Shown here one piece after another: positions 45,001 through 53,173 of a DNA stretch of 64,000 nt (its first letter is position 1; each line of letters opens with the position of its first letter). A program made the position numbers and the translations under genes. The stretch spans positions 6,647,628-6,711,627 of the forward strand of contig JABAKD010000013.1 of assembly GCA_012845835.1 (NCBI GenBank). Direction: 5' to 3'. This DNA is from Undaria pinnatifida. Taxonomy: Eukaryota > Sar > Phaeophyceae > Laminariales > Alariaceae. The notes below the pieces were generated by a model. That model searched no databases and was not told the DNA's origin. It worked only from the letters and a program-made list of their open reading frames with translations.

Positions 45001-48000
45001 GGTGAACTACGTGGGAGCAGTTTCGCCCTCGTATGGTTTTTGACCTGTTTGCTCGGTCACACCCACCGGGTTTTGCCCCAGTCATACCTGTCGGCTTTGC
45101 CCTGTGCAGTTGTGTACCTGGCAGAGGTTAACGCATTGAAATCCTGTGGATACGGACATGCCCGGACTATAGCTTGCGCCCAATGCTCTCTCGTGCATGG
45201 TGTTTGTCGTTATCGACATGACACGTCCTCGACCACGCCGTCTTTTTCCTGGACTAGGGTTAAATTGCCTCACCCAGCCTCTCTTTTCCCTGTACGAGGT
45301 ATATTTCGTACTCACGAAGCCGAACTATCTAACTCGCCCCTATTCGTCCAAACATATACAGATTCGACGCGAGTCGACGAGGGAAGAAAAATGCTGAATT
45401 ATTCTCGCGATCAAAATGATGAAAATGCAGGCGCGTACACCGTGGTGGGGAGGGGGGAGGAGGGGGGGGGCGCTATGTGACCCCGGATCTGAGTTACTAC
45501 TGGGAGGGAGGGCGAGAGTAGTGCGAGGATAATGAATGGGATGAAGAAATAAAGCAAATTAAGTCAAATACAAAAAAAAACTTCTCCATATTGATGCCAT
45601 ATTGATGCCATATTGTCAATATGATATTGATGGTGTACGTCATGAACACACCTACAGGAATAGCATCAATGTTCTCTAAGCGCATCCTCTTTGTCGTCAC
45701 GGACACGCCACGCCCTCGATCCCGCGGTCACCGGCGGCAGGTCCGGTATAAGAGCAAGGACGGGACGGAGGTGCCCATGTTCGTCGTGGGGCGCAAGGGG
45801 GCCGAGGGTCCGTCTCCGTGCCTCCTGTACGGCTACGGCGGCTTCAACATCTCCCTCAACCCCAGCTTCTCGGCGTCGAGGCTGCTCTATATCAAGCACT
45901 TCGGGGCTAGGTTCTGCCTGGCAAACATCAGGCGAGAAAGAGAGCGGTAGAGGAGGGGATGGGTGGATGGGGCGGGGGAGGTGGGGGGCGGGGTCGTTGT
46001 TTGGATGAGCCCTTCGTTTTTGTCAGAACCCTCGAGTTGTGGAACGCTTTAGTTTTTTATGGCTTGCTGTGGGCGTAACGTGGTCTGTTCTGAATTGGTA
46101 TTTTCCTGTCCTGTCCTGTTTGGTCCTGACCTGTCCTGTTCGGCCCTGACCTGTCCTGTTCGATCCTGTCCTGTCCTGTACTATCGTGTGCTGGCTTTCC
46201 TGTCGTGTCCTCTTTGGCCCTGACCTGCCCTGTCCTGTCCTGTCCTGCCCTGTCCTCTCTTGGTCTGGTCCTGTCCTGTCTCCAGGGGGGGGGGTGAGTA
46301 CGGCGAGGAGTGGCACTCGGCGGGCACGCTCCAGCGCAAGCAGAACGTTTTCGACGATTTTGTGTACGCCGCCAGGTACCTGACCGAGGAAGGCTACACC
46401 CGCAGGGACCAGCTCGCCATCATGGGTGGCTCCAACGGAGGACTGGTGAGGGTGGACGGGAAGAAGGGAGGGGGGCGGGGGGGGGGGGGAGGACAGCAGT
46501 GGGAGTGTGCTCGCATTGGTGCTTCGTCTCTTGCAAGTGTTTGTATTTATAATATATCTGCCCCAAAAACGCACCCGCTACGCCTGCATCACCGTCATAG
46601 TCCTGCTACCCCCCCCCCCCCCCCCCCCTGTCGTCTACGGTGTGTGTATCTGTACGATTTTGATCGTTTTTAGCTTTTTTACCACTCCAAAAATGTACCA
46701 GCATCCCAAACTAAATCCAAAAGTGGCTTGTTCCCAAAAGTGTGGATACGGACAGTTTTAAAGGCGTGAACCTCCTTCCCTTCCCTTCCTGCATCTCCCT
46801 AGGATTGTGGTTTTGTTGCTGTTTAACGTTTTGATGGCTTTTCACGGGTCACCCCCGGGTCAGCAGGTTTCCAAAAATCTCGCGGGTCGAATCAGGTCGG
46901 GTCAAAAGGTGTTCGAAATATCACGGACCGGGACGAGTCGATCGGGTCAGATTTTGTTTGTTAATCTTGCGGGTCGGGCCGACCGGACCAGACCAGACCA
47001 GACCAGACCAGACCAGACCAGACCAGACCAGACCAGACCGGCGAGAAGTGACCCGAACCGTGAAAGGTACTGGATATGTTTTTAACCCCCCGCCCCTTCC
47101 TGCATCGCCGGTTGATAATGTAATCGCGCTGTTGCCGCCCTACCCGCCCCCGCCCTCGGCCCCGTCCCGCCCCACCCCTTCTGGTGAGACTAGCTCGTCG
47201 GAGCGTGCGTGAACCAGCACCCGGAGCTGTTTGCTGCGGCCGTCGCTCAGGTGGGTCGAAATTGTTGGCCCATAGATAATGAGTTACCCTCCATAGCGAG
47301 TAACCGGTATGTGCCAGCCGGAAACGCCGGAACTGTAGCGGCTGCCGGTACTGCTCCTCATGCAGCCGTTACTGGTTGTTTCCATCTGTGCCAAGCGGCT
47401 TCGCAGGCACTGTAACGGCCAAAGGACACCACGAGAGAAGGGGGGGGGGAAGTTTTCTAGAGATATTGGCTGGTATTAGTCTCGAGATATTTGTCCCCCC
47501 CTCACCCAAATATTGGAAGTATCTCGGATAGGAGTTGGAACGGTGCACCGTCTCCAAAAAATGCGTGGTTAATGGTCAAGTCACTAAAGGAAGCAACAAG
47601 TGAGTACCCCCCACCTGCTCGGCCCGTCTGTGATTGCCAGGTAGGCGTGATGGACATGCTGCGGTTCGACGAGTTCACGATCGGGTTCGCTTGGCGAAGC
47701 GACTACGGCAGCTCAAAGGCCTCCGAGGAACAGTTCCGAACGCTCCGGGCCTACTCTCCGGTGAGGCTTGCCGGAGGGACAAAGCTAATCGCTCACTAGC
47801 TCACCCGTATTGGCCACCGACCAACCTCTTAACCCCTTGCAGACTTGTACCGACGTTTTGACCACACACTACTTGCAACGCAGTATGGACCCCTCTATAG
47901 TGCCGGTTGAGTAGTGCCGGTTGCCCGCTATAGTGCCTGTGAAATCGTTTGGCACCTATAGGACGAATCAGTAGTGGCAATATGCGGAGTAGTGCCGGTT

Positions 48001-51000
48001 GCCTTTGCTATAGTGCCTGTGAAATCGTTTGACACATAGGAGGAATCAGTAGTTGCAGTGTATGGAGTAGTGCCGGTTGCCGGCTATAGTGCCTGTGATT
48101 CCGGCACTATCGCGGCAACCGGCACCATGGAAGGACCACTACTGCAGTGACAAGGTCAAGCCCCATTTTCACCACCTTGTTTTCACCACTCGCTCGATTG
48201 ACTCTGTACCTCACTGACAAATGAACTTGAGGCATATTTCTTGTTTTCGCAGCATAGCTCATCGTTACACTTTCGGATGCATATCTCAAAACCTAAACAC
48301 CGCGAAACAATATCTAGGTCGTGGAGGAACCGGGGGGGTCACACGCGCGCGTGACCCCGAGTGACAAGCTCACCAGCGGGCGTTATTGTTGTTGTGTTTT
48401 TTGTATCGATCACGCGGTGCTTGTGTACCTCGCTTCGTTGTCGCGGCCTTGGCAACCTTTGGAAGTGTGCCCTGGCAACCTTCGGAAGTGTGGGTGTTGG
48501 ACCCACGGGGGCGACCCCCCCACCCCCCCCGCCGCCCCCTCCTCCCTCCCAAAACTGCGTCGTCCTCGTTGTTTTATTGTGCTTCCCGAGCCATCTCCTC
48601 CGCTCACGTTTGTGCATCAACCTTCTACTCCCCCTCTGAATTTTTTTATTCTTCGCCCTTTCTCTCCACCTGCCCGTATGTCTTGTGTTTCTGTCTGTCT
48701 CTCTGTTTCTCTGTGTGTCGGTCTCTCGTGATCCCATTGCTTCCCTACCTGTCTCCCTCGCCCGTTCTCCGATCTGGCACCTCTCGCTTCCAGGTCCACA
48801 ACGTCAACCCGAACTCACCTCCTTACCCTGCAGTCCTCCTCACCACTGGTGAGCCAGCTGCTACCACACCAACCTATTCCAACAAATCGTTTTCACTTTC
48901 CTACATTTCGCACCAACCCAATTCCAACAAATCGTTTTCACCTTCCTACATTTCGCAGGAAGTAACTGTGCCAGCCAAAACGGATACCCCTCCCCTGATT
49001 TATACTTGGAAGCATCTCCATAGCCGCGACGATGCCCCATACGGTAGTGATCCCTCTACGGTGCCGCTACGTGTCAGCCGGAAACACCGGCACTACAGCG
49101 GCTGGCAACCTGCACTATTCTGTATTCTGCCGATACGGGTCGTTCCCCGCCTGCACCAAGCGATTTCGCCGGCACTGTACGGGGCAACCGGCACTAACTC
49201 AATCGCCACTCGTAAAAGGGAGATCTGCTGTGTGTGCGTGTCACGTGCACCTGCTCGTCGCCCCTGTATGAGAACGCGATAGGGTGGCGCGTCTGTTGTC
49301 AGGCACGCCCTTTCCCCTGCGGCTGCATGCCGGCCCCGCTCAGGGTGCAGGCAGCCAGATGCGCCCTTAATGATAGGATGTTTGCAATATACATAAGAGT
49401 CGCCGACCTATGTCCTTAATGACGACACACACCCCGTAATACGCGCGATCGGAGTATCACACACAGCTTGCAAAGATGAGTTCCGACAAAATCTTTGATC
49501 TCACACAGCTGGAGTGTAATTTTTTTTAGTATATAAATATTTGCTCGGTAAATAACATAGGTTACCAACGAACGTCGCAACCCTAGGCTAACCGAACCCC
49601 GAGAAAAAAACAAAAGGGTAGAAGTTCAATGTTAGCCCTTGTATTCAGCGCCCTGCCTAAGTTTTCTGCGGTTGGGGCTCATCCCTCTATAGTGCGGTAG
49701 GGTTTGCGGCTTATGGCTCAGGCGTTTTGTGTTATTGTTGCGGTTGAGCTCCCTAAGTGTGAAACTATCGGTTAGTATGATCAATTTATAAACGATGATA
49801 CTTAGAAGCATTTTTTTTTCGGACTAGCGCGCATAAACCTTGGTCCGGTCGAAAGAACGAACGCCTTCCAAGTCATGTTTCGGGTGGGATACTGAGCTCC
49901 CGAGGCTCTAAGCTCAGAAACTTGAGCTGCACTGCTATTAATAGCGCGGGATGGCTCTTGGGTTGGCCTTGGTGGTTGTGATGTTGTTTGGCTTCGTGTG
50001 CTTTCCCGCCCAACCAAGTTTGGTTTTCTGCCAACACCCTAATTAGGCCGTTTGGCAGCCATGTTCCACCTGGCGCTTGCAGGGCTGGATCGTAACGCGG
50101 GGCCGATATTTCTCTGCTGTCGTTTCTGGGGTGGTCGCGGGCGCCGTGAGGGTTTTTGGTATTTTTTTGTGTTGTTTTTGCTTGTGTATTGATTTGGTTG
50201 CTTTGGTGTCCTCCGAGACCGAGAAACAGTAGATCAACTATTAATTGTATATCATCGGTGTGGGATACTTGAATCTGAGTTTTTGTTTTATTAACTAACG
50301 GTACATTTTTAGACGCTTTACCTAACGGTACATTTTTAGACGCTTTACAAGGGCTCCGCGTGGATAGGGCAGGGCAGCACTTCGACTTGTTCAATTCCAC
50401 AGACAGTAAAATACGATACTACACTCATACCGGGTAAACAAAGTCTACGCGCACAGTACGGCTAGTACAGTATGTACAGTAAGGCCAAGATATCACTATG
50501 GCCTAGTGCTGGCGGCCTGCTTTATGTGCCGTTCCTCATTCAAATCCGATTCCAAGCTTGAGATTTGGATCGGATTTTCAAGCTGGTATTTTTTTTGCTC
50601 GAAAATCCGATCGAAATCTATAAAGACCGGTTGCACCTCTGGTACCTTGGATCCGTGGATACATGCGTGTGACTCGAAGTAGCCTTGTCTTCGCAGAACC
50701 CGAGCGCACGCCGACTGACCCTCTAGTCCAGCTACGCATAGACGTGTCGAGCGCGTTTTGTTCGATGTTTCGACTCAGTCAAGCATCCGGGGCCAGCGCG
50801 CTGACTGACTGTTTGCTGCATTTTGCATGTTCTCTACGTAGCCACGGAGAGGCGCATACTAAGCTAGAATTTCGTTACTTCGCAAGCGCAGCACCGCGCA
50901 TCAGACGTTCAAGAGGCGGACCGCGTCCGAAACGAACAGTAGAGTACTGTAGCTTGTTTCTGAAGCTGTACTCGTTTCCCCCCCCGCCGCGTTTCTTCAA

Positions 51001-52812
51001 TGGTACACTCATGTGTGCTCGCCATTACCAGGTACCGTAAGTCTGATAATTAACTATGGGATATCTTTCACGCTTAAAATGCTATGTTTGGGGACCAAAT
51101 AAGAAGCCAGTATCGAAAAAAAAACAATGCTTAAGTCGCCAGACCCCCCCCCCCCCCCCCCCGCCATCAAGATCCAGGTAAAAACTCGAGAACGCTGCTG
51201 AAAATCCACGATAGTGCCATGATAGTGCCTACTTCTCCCTTGTCTCTCTCGGCATATGTACGCGTTCACGCCGAGGAGGGCACCGGATAAGGAAGGGCGA
51301 AGGGCGCCGAAGCCGATCCTCGAAGAAAGCGTTCGAACCGAAGGAAGTTAACCTCGAGCAATTCGAGTTTCGGTATTCCGATGCTGAGGTCAACACGATA
51401 AGACACTTGTTGCCAATCCATGGTTTCTCGTCGGCCTAACAACTTTTTACATATATATATATATCGCAAACTTATTTGCATTGGGTTGATTTTGTTCATG
51501 TGTGTGTGTTTTCAGGCGACCACGACGACCGGGTATGCCCTTTGCACAGCTTCAAGTACATCGCGGAGCTGCAGCACACCATCGGGTCGCGACCCGGAGA
51601 GAAGCCCCTCTTGATACGGATAGATCGTGACAGCGGCCACGGCGGAGGGAAGCCGACGGCGAAGGTAAGCCCCTCCTTCTGTCTTGATTTTTCTCTGCTT
51701 GGCTCTCTCCAGTTGCTTGACGAGCTACAGCATTAGCTTCTCTGATTTTTGTCTGCTTGGCTCTCGCCAGTTGCTTGACGAGCTACAGCATTAGTGGTAG
51801 TATTTACGGTATCTTACGAATACGTACGAGGTGGTTATTGAACTGTGAATATAGCAGATATAGTAGCAGTATTCAAGATGCCCTGCTAATAATCGTAACA
51901 ATTATACTGAATATTGCAACGGCAGCAGTAGGAGTAATTAGTAATGCTATTAATATCAATACAAGTGGTACTTCTGTAGAAGTTGTAGGGGTAGTTGCCT
52001 AGCATGAAAAGTAGTCTCATTATTAATGGTGGTAGTGAAAATCGAAAATGGTGGTGTAATACTTGCAATGCCGTAGACTCGGCCCCACATAAATCAAGCA
52101 CGGAAGCATATACAAAACAAGCCCGTGCTAGGATGAGTGCATGAGGCTCCTCATCGGTGTAGGGCCATGCCGAAGCCAGACGGCGATTGTGACAATACCT
52201 GAAAGTGAAGCCCAGTGAACTATTCCGTGCTTAGGTGTGCAACGACTGGCACTTTTTTTTTTTGTTTTCTTCATCCCAGTTATTATCCTCGCACTACTCT
52301 CGCGTTCCCTCCCAGTAGTAACTCAGATCCGGGGTCACATAGCGGGCCCTCCTCCCCCCTCCCCCCTCCCGATTACAGCAGTATGTGCCTTCGCTTTTAT
52401 TGCGACAATAATTCAACATTTTCTTCCCTCATCGACTCGCGTCGAATTGCACCTTAAAGCATTCGACCATATCCGGCAGTTTGTTAGTCTAATTGAGTGT
52501 TATTAAATGATACCAGGTAGTGGAGAAGCCTCCATCAGTCACGAAGGTTTTGGCCGAAAATATATATACTAAAACCCCTATTGTAACGCAAATCCGCACG
52601 AACCCCGCACCTCCGCGCGCTTCCGTGCCCTATGCACTGGCGTTTCTTTCATGTGTTGTTTCATGTGTTGCTCTCGTTTGTTGCTCTCGTGTGTTGCTCT
52701 AATGTGTTGCTCTCGTATGTTGCTCTCAATTTTGCCGGAGCAGGTGCTAGCCGAGGCTGCCGATACGTACGCTTTCATCGCCAAGCACACGGGAGCGACA
52801 TGGACGCCGTAA
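26855..52812 (+). CDS. Prolyl oligopeptidase (S9A serine peptidase), 20 exons, 787 aa
   Basis: The enzyme family cleaves short peptides after proline; it is usually cytosolic. Joined exons give an N-terminal DPYRWMEK...TKAWVDAQ helix region, a beta-propeller (about 110-500) and a C-terminal alpha/beta-hydrolase domain. The triad is intact: Ser634 in GGSNGG (codon 46431), Asp719 in GDHDDRV (51524) and His757 in SGHGGG (51638). Triad spacing (85 and 38) is close to the mammalian enzyme (87 and 39). [10 protein letters not shown] and [11 protein letters not shown] are also conserved, and the protein ends ATWTP. Exons: 26855-27059, 28531-28577, 28965-29033, 29962-30063, 34609-34748, 35037-35178, 37207-37296, 38576-38685, 39195-39357, 40876-40950, 42435-42536, 43695-43787, 44488-44712, 45741-45931, 46286-46445, 47194-47250, 47641-47760, 48794-48848, 51516-51664, 52744-52812. 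All phases agree. Introns 4, 8 and 14 use GC donors. There is a roughly 45-residue N-terminal extension and an Ala/Gly/Glu insert; the first exon start is the least certain part. Confidence 0.92.
27387..27482 (+). repeat. 51-bp tandem duplication in intron 1
   Basis: TTGTCCTTGAGGTGTTCTCG begins at 27387 and recurs at 27438. Both copies run on to GGTTAGCTACATACAGCAG. Confidence 0.8.
28130..28460 (+). repeat. Imperfect TGATTGGT-type simple repeats in intron 1
   Basis: Two tracts (28130-28260 and 28383-28460) of GATT/GGTT tetranucleotides. They lie just upstream of exon 2. Confidence 0.7.
28531..28577 (+). CDS. Prolyl oligopeptidase exon 2 (residues 69-84)
   Basis: A 47-bp exon between GGCAG and GTGAGC, encoding [16 protein letters not shown] with the split codon. 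It matches the family's E-T-x-A-W-V-x-A-Q segment. Confidence 0.9.
28625..28715 (+). repeat. About 23-bp tandem repeat in intron 2
   Basis: Four degenerate copies of ATGCTAAGATACGGTGTNAT, for example at 28627, 28650, 28667 and 28690. Confidence 0.6.
28965..29033 (+). CDS. Prolyl oligopeptidase exon 3 (residues 85-107)
   Basis: CTCGCAG acceptor and GTGAAC donor, phase 0 on both sides. Encodes [20 protein letters not shown] then LQE, the helix before the propeller. Confidence 0.85.
29962..30063 (+). CDS. Prolyl oligopeptidase exon 4 (residues 108-141)
   Basis: Acceptor GATAG; encodes [20 protein letters not shown] and on to MYKQ, equivalent to the first propeller strands. The only in-frame donor is a GC site, CAG|GCGAGA, with no usable GT nearby. 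Confidence 0.88.
30318..30645 (+). repeat. TTTA/TTTG tetranucleotide low-complexity tract in intron 4
   Basis: About 330 bp of ATTT repeats broken by GTTT, ATCT and CATT variants. The long frames across it (poly Leu/Ile/Tyr/Phe) are not genes. Confidence 0.9.
31193..31505 (+). repeat. Duplicated segment in intron 4, copy 1
   Basis: Shares GTAGGCCATATGTGTAACC, CACGACGTCACGGGACTCTT, ACTATCCAGGAAATGCTACC and AAAGTTCCTAAAAGACAA in the same order and orientation with 32943-33268, with small indels. Confidence 0.8.
31690..31790 (+). repeat. GGAGGAGTAGAAGG-type repeat in intron 4, copy 1
   Basis: Runs from ACAGGAGGAGTAGAAGGG to CACCAGGCCGACTAGTAGGT. A second, nearly identical copy with an internal partial duplication lies at 32190-32336. 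Confidence 0.7.
32190..32336 (+). repeat. GGAGGAGTAGAAGG-type repeat in intron 4, copy 2
   Basis: Ends CACCAGGCCGACTAGTAGGT like copy 1. ACAGGAGGAGTAGAAGG occurs twice within it. Confidence 0.7.
32943..33268 (+). repeat. Duplicated segment in intron 4, copy 2
   Basis: Diverged direct copy of 31193-31505. Together with the 31.7/32.2-kb pair it shows that much of this 4.5-kb intron grew by segmental duplication. Confidence 0.8.
34215..34395 (+). repeat. Second TTTA tract in intron 4, ending in TTAA repeats
   Basis: ATTTATTT/GTTT repeats followed by AATTAATTAATTAATTAATT, about 210 bp upstream of exon 5. Confidence 0.9.
34609..34748 (+). CDS. Prolyl oligopeptidase exon 5 (residues 142-187)
   Basis: TTTTTCAG acceptor; encodes [20 protein letters not shown] and [12 protein letters not shown], a canonical propeller segment. 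Ends GACTG|GTGCGA in phase 2. The split Trp codon restores the family's S-D-W-x-x-I pattern with exon 6. Confidence 0.92.
35037..35178 (+). CDS. Prolyl oligopeptidase exon 6 (residues 188-235)
   Basis: Starts after TGTAAG; encodes [20 protein letters not shown] and [15 protein letters not shown]. Ends GAG|GTACAC in phase 0. Confidence 0.92.
37207..37296 (+). CDS. Prolyl oligopeptidase exon 7 (residues 236-265)
   Basis: Acceptor AACCAG after a 19-nt C run; encodes [20 protein letters not shown] and KSSEDQ. Matches the family's G-T-E...V-Y-Y-H-x-L-G-T element. Donor GTAAAA. Confidence 0.92.
38340..38550 (+). repeat. CCA/CAC-rich low-complexity tract in intron 7
   Basis: Degenerate ACC/CCA trinucleotides just upstream of exon 8. 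Open frames across it are artefacts. Confidence 0.75.
38576..38685 (+). CDS. Prolyl oligopeptidase exon 8 (residues 266-301)
   Basis: Acceptor GCATCGCAG; encodes [20 protein letters not shown] and [11 protein letters not shown]. Ends AACAG|GCGAGT, a GC donor. The GT four bases later would break the frame into exon 9. Confidence 0.9.
39195..39357 (+). CDS. Prolyl oligopeptidase exon 9 (residues 302-356)
   Basis: GATTCAG acceptor; the split codon gives VNR|LFYRDL as in the family. Continues [18 protein letters not shown]. Donor GTAACA. Confidence 0.92.
39400..40220 (+). repeat. About 65-70-bp degenerate minisatellite in intron 9
   Basis: Repeated order of GTTAGCGAGAAGG, GTAACCTG, TAGTCAGCA and GGCAGGCGAAGCACCCCCT across about 10 units. 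The A in CACCCCC is followed by C runs that expand to 15 in one unit. Confidence 0.75.
40876..40950 (+). CDS. Prolyl oligopeptidase exon 10 (residues 357-381)
   Basis: Acceptor GTTCCAG, donor GTAAGC. Encodes [20 protein letters not shown] then AQIPQ, a less conserved propeller strand and loop. Confidence 0.85.
41230..41850 (+). repeat. Composite minisatellite in intron 10 (about 5 double units)
   Basis: Two related half-units alternate: CACCTCTCGCTCAAGAATGG + GTTTGAAACACATTTTGG, and CTGTTCGCTCAAACATGGAT + TTGAAGCACATTTTGGCG. Both end in GCGAGTGGCTGTG. The double period is about 113-121 bp. Some second half-units have a duplicated TTCGCTG. Confidence 0.88.
42186..42668 (-). repeat. Two copies of the dispersed CTAATTCCAAG element around exon 11
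   Basis: 42186-42245 and 42607-42668 both read ACAACTGGAAACCC, TTTT, then ACTTGGAATTAGTG (or TCAGTG) and CAGGGAGGGG. They are in reverse orientation to copies at 40.0, 46.7 and 54.8 kb. Confidence 0.65.
42435..42536 (+). CDS. Prolyl oligopeptidase exon 11 (residues 382-415)
   Basis: Acceptor GTTCCAG, donor GTCAGG. Encodes [20 protein letters not shown] and [12 protein letters not shown], equivalent to the late propeller region. Confidence 0.88.
43695..43787 (+). CDS. Prolyl oligopeptidase exon 12 (residues 416-446)
   Basis: Acceptor GCGTAG, donor GTAAGT. Encodes [20 protein letters not shown] then [11 protein letters not shown], matching L-x-D-L-x-x-G...P-x-V-G-S-I-x-G-x-S. Confidence 0.9.
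43895..44060 (+). repeat. Relative of the telomere-repeat-bearing element, in intron 12
   Basis: Degenerate AACCCT-like start (CAAACCTCAACCCTCACTCC), then GAGGCTTTGAGG, CCACCGCGTGTTTTGGTGA, a CTGGCCGAAAAAAAACGGCC palindrome and CCAATGAGAC. The order and spacing match 17242-17430. Confidence 0.55.
44488..44712 (+). CDS. Prolyl oligopeptidase exon 13 (residues 447-521)
   Basis: Encodes [20 protein letters not shown], then a non-conserved Ala/Gly/Glu stretch of about 25 residues ([19 protein letters not shown]), then [20 protein letters not shown]. Donor GTGGGG. Confidence 0.92.
45741..45931 (+). CDS. Prolyl oligopeptidase exon 14 (residues 522-584)
   Basis: Start of the hydrolase domain: [40 protein letters not shown] and FCLANIR. 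Ends ATCAG|GCGAGA, a GC donor. The next GT would insert residues into the invariant ANIRGGGEYG. Confidence 0.93.
46095..46280 (+). repeat. CCTGT pentanucleotide minisatellite in intron 14
   Basis: Tracts of TCCTGTCCTGTCC interrupted by TTGGTCC/TCGGCCC. It runs straight into the exon 15 acceptor and serves as its pyrimidine tract. Confidence 0.8.
46286..46445 (+). CDS. Prolyl oligopeptidase exon 15 with nucleophile Ser634
   Basis: Begins with nine Gs after CTCCAG, completing [10 protein letters not shown]. Ends [11 protein letters not shown] with Ser at 46431-46433. Donor GTGAGG, phase 0. Confidence 0.94.
46983..47037 (+). repeat. (ACCAG)n microsatellite in intron 15
   Basis: Eleven perfect GACCA units. 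The preceding GGGTCGGGCCGACCGG is partly palindromic. Confidence 0.9.
47194..47250 (+). CDS. Prolyl oligopeptidase exon 16 (residues 639-657)
   Basis: A 57-bp exon after [25 protein letters not shown], in frame with GGSNGGL. Donor GTGGGT. Confidence 0.93.
47285..47420. mobile_element. Pogo-like MITE copy, truncated
   Basis: Contains GTGCCAGCCGGAAACGCCGG and GCACTGTAACGGCC. Related to the full copy at 52989-53173. Confidence 0.6.
47641..47760 (+). CDS. Prolyl oligopeptidase exon 17 (residues 658-697)
   Basis: Encodes [20 protein letters not shown] then DYGSS and LRAYSP, nearly identical in pattern to the family. Acceptor TTGCCAG, donor GTGAGG. Confidence 0.94.
47881..48144. mobile_element. 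Pogo-like MITE with intact termini, in intron 17
   Basis: The left end CAGTATGGACCCCTCTATAG pairs with the complement of the right end (CAGTAGTGGTCCTTCCATGG). Several TAGTGCCGGTTG modules inside suggest an internal duplication. Confidence 0.7.
48794..48848 (+). CDS. Prolyl oligopeptidase exon 18 (residues 698-715)
   Basis: Encodes [18 protein letters not shown], with the Gly codon split across GTGAGC. Acceptor CTTCCAG. Confidence 0.92.
49045..49205. mobile_element. Pogo-like MITE copy in intron 18
   Basis: CCTCTACGGTGCCGCTACG, AGCCGGAAACACCGGCACTA and GGGGCAACCGGCACTAAC place it in the same family. The termini are degraded. Confidence 0.6.
49387..49525 (+). repeat. Dispersed repeat, CACAGCTTGCAAAG family, in intron 18
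   Basis: GAGTCGCCGACCTATGTCCT, GATCGGAGTATCACACACAG and CTTGCAAAGATGAG match 22.9 and 19.4 kb. Confidence 0.65.
50297..50350 (+). repeat. 27-bp perfect tandem duplication in intron 18
   Basis: CTAACGGTACATTTTTAGAC followed by GCTTTAC occurs twice in a row. Confidence 0.85.
50690..50830 (+). pseudogene. Possible reverse-transcriptase motif A fragment in intron 18
   Basis: The plus frame encodes [22 protein letters not shown]-x-x-D-V-S-x-A-F resembles RT motif A of non-LTR or Penelope-type elements. Nothing upstream or downstream supports it, so this is tentative. Confidence 0.25.
51516..51664 (+). CDS. Prolyl oligopeptidase exon 19 with Asp719 and His757
   Basis: TTTTCAG acceptor. [20 protein letters not shown] contains the catalytic Asp (51524-51526). 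[15 protein letters not shown] contains the catalytic His (51638-51640). Donor GTAAGC. Confidence 0.95.
52744..52812 (+). CDS. Prolyl oligopeptidase exon 20, C-terminus and stop
   Basis: GGAGCAG acceptor; [22 protein letters not shown] then TAA at 52810-52812. The family ends similarly in an aromatic helix with a W-x-P end. Confidence 0.93.
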   Translation: MLAEAADTYAFIAKHTGATWTP

Positions 52813-52988
52813 TTGGCCTCGAGTATTCCCGCTGCACCCACCCCGTCTACCTCGCGACAAATAGGCAGCATAAATTGCTCTCCCCTTCTGAACTTTCATT
52901 CACATTTCGGGGACAAACTACTTGGAATTAGAGTGGGGTCGTTTGTGGGGTGGGAACGGGGTTAAGTAGTGTGCGCCGGTTTCTAGTA

Positions 52989-53173
52989 CAGTAGAAGCCC
53001 CTCTATAGTGCCGGTTGAGCAGTGCCGGTTGCCCGGTATAGCGCCTGTGAAATCGTTTGGCACATATGGGAACAACGAGAAGTGGCAGCATTCGGAGTAG
53101 TGCCGGTTGCCGCTATAGTGCGGGTGTTTCCCTCCATAGTGCACACACCGGCACTATCGAGGAGCATCTACTG
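52989..53173. mobile_element. Pogo/Tigger-like MITE, best-preserved copy (185 bp)
   Basis: The left end CAGTAGAAGCCCCTCTATAG + TGCCGG pairs with the right end CCGGCACTATCGAGGAGCAT + CTACTG. A TA precedes the left end. CAGTAGAA-type ends with TA targets are typical of pogo/Tigger elements (Tc1-mariner superfamily). No transposase lies inside. Confidence 0.75.
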
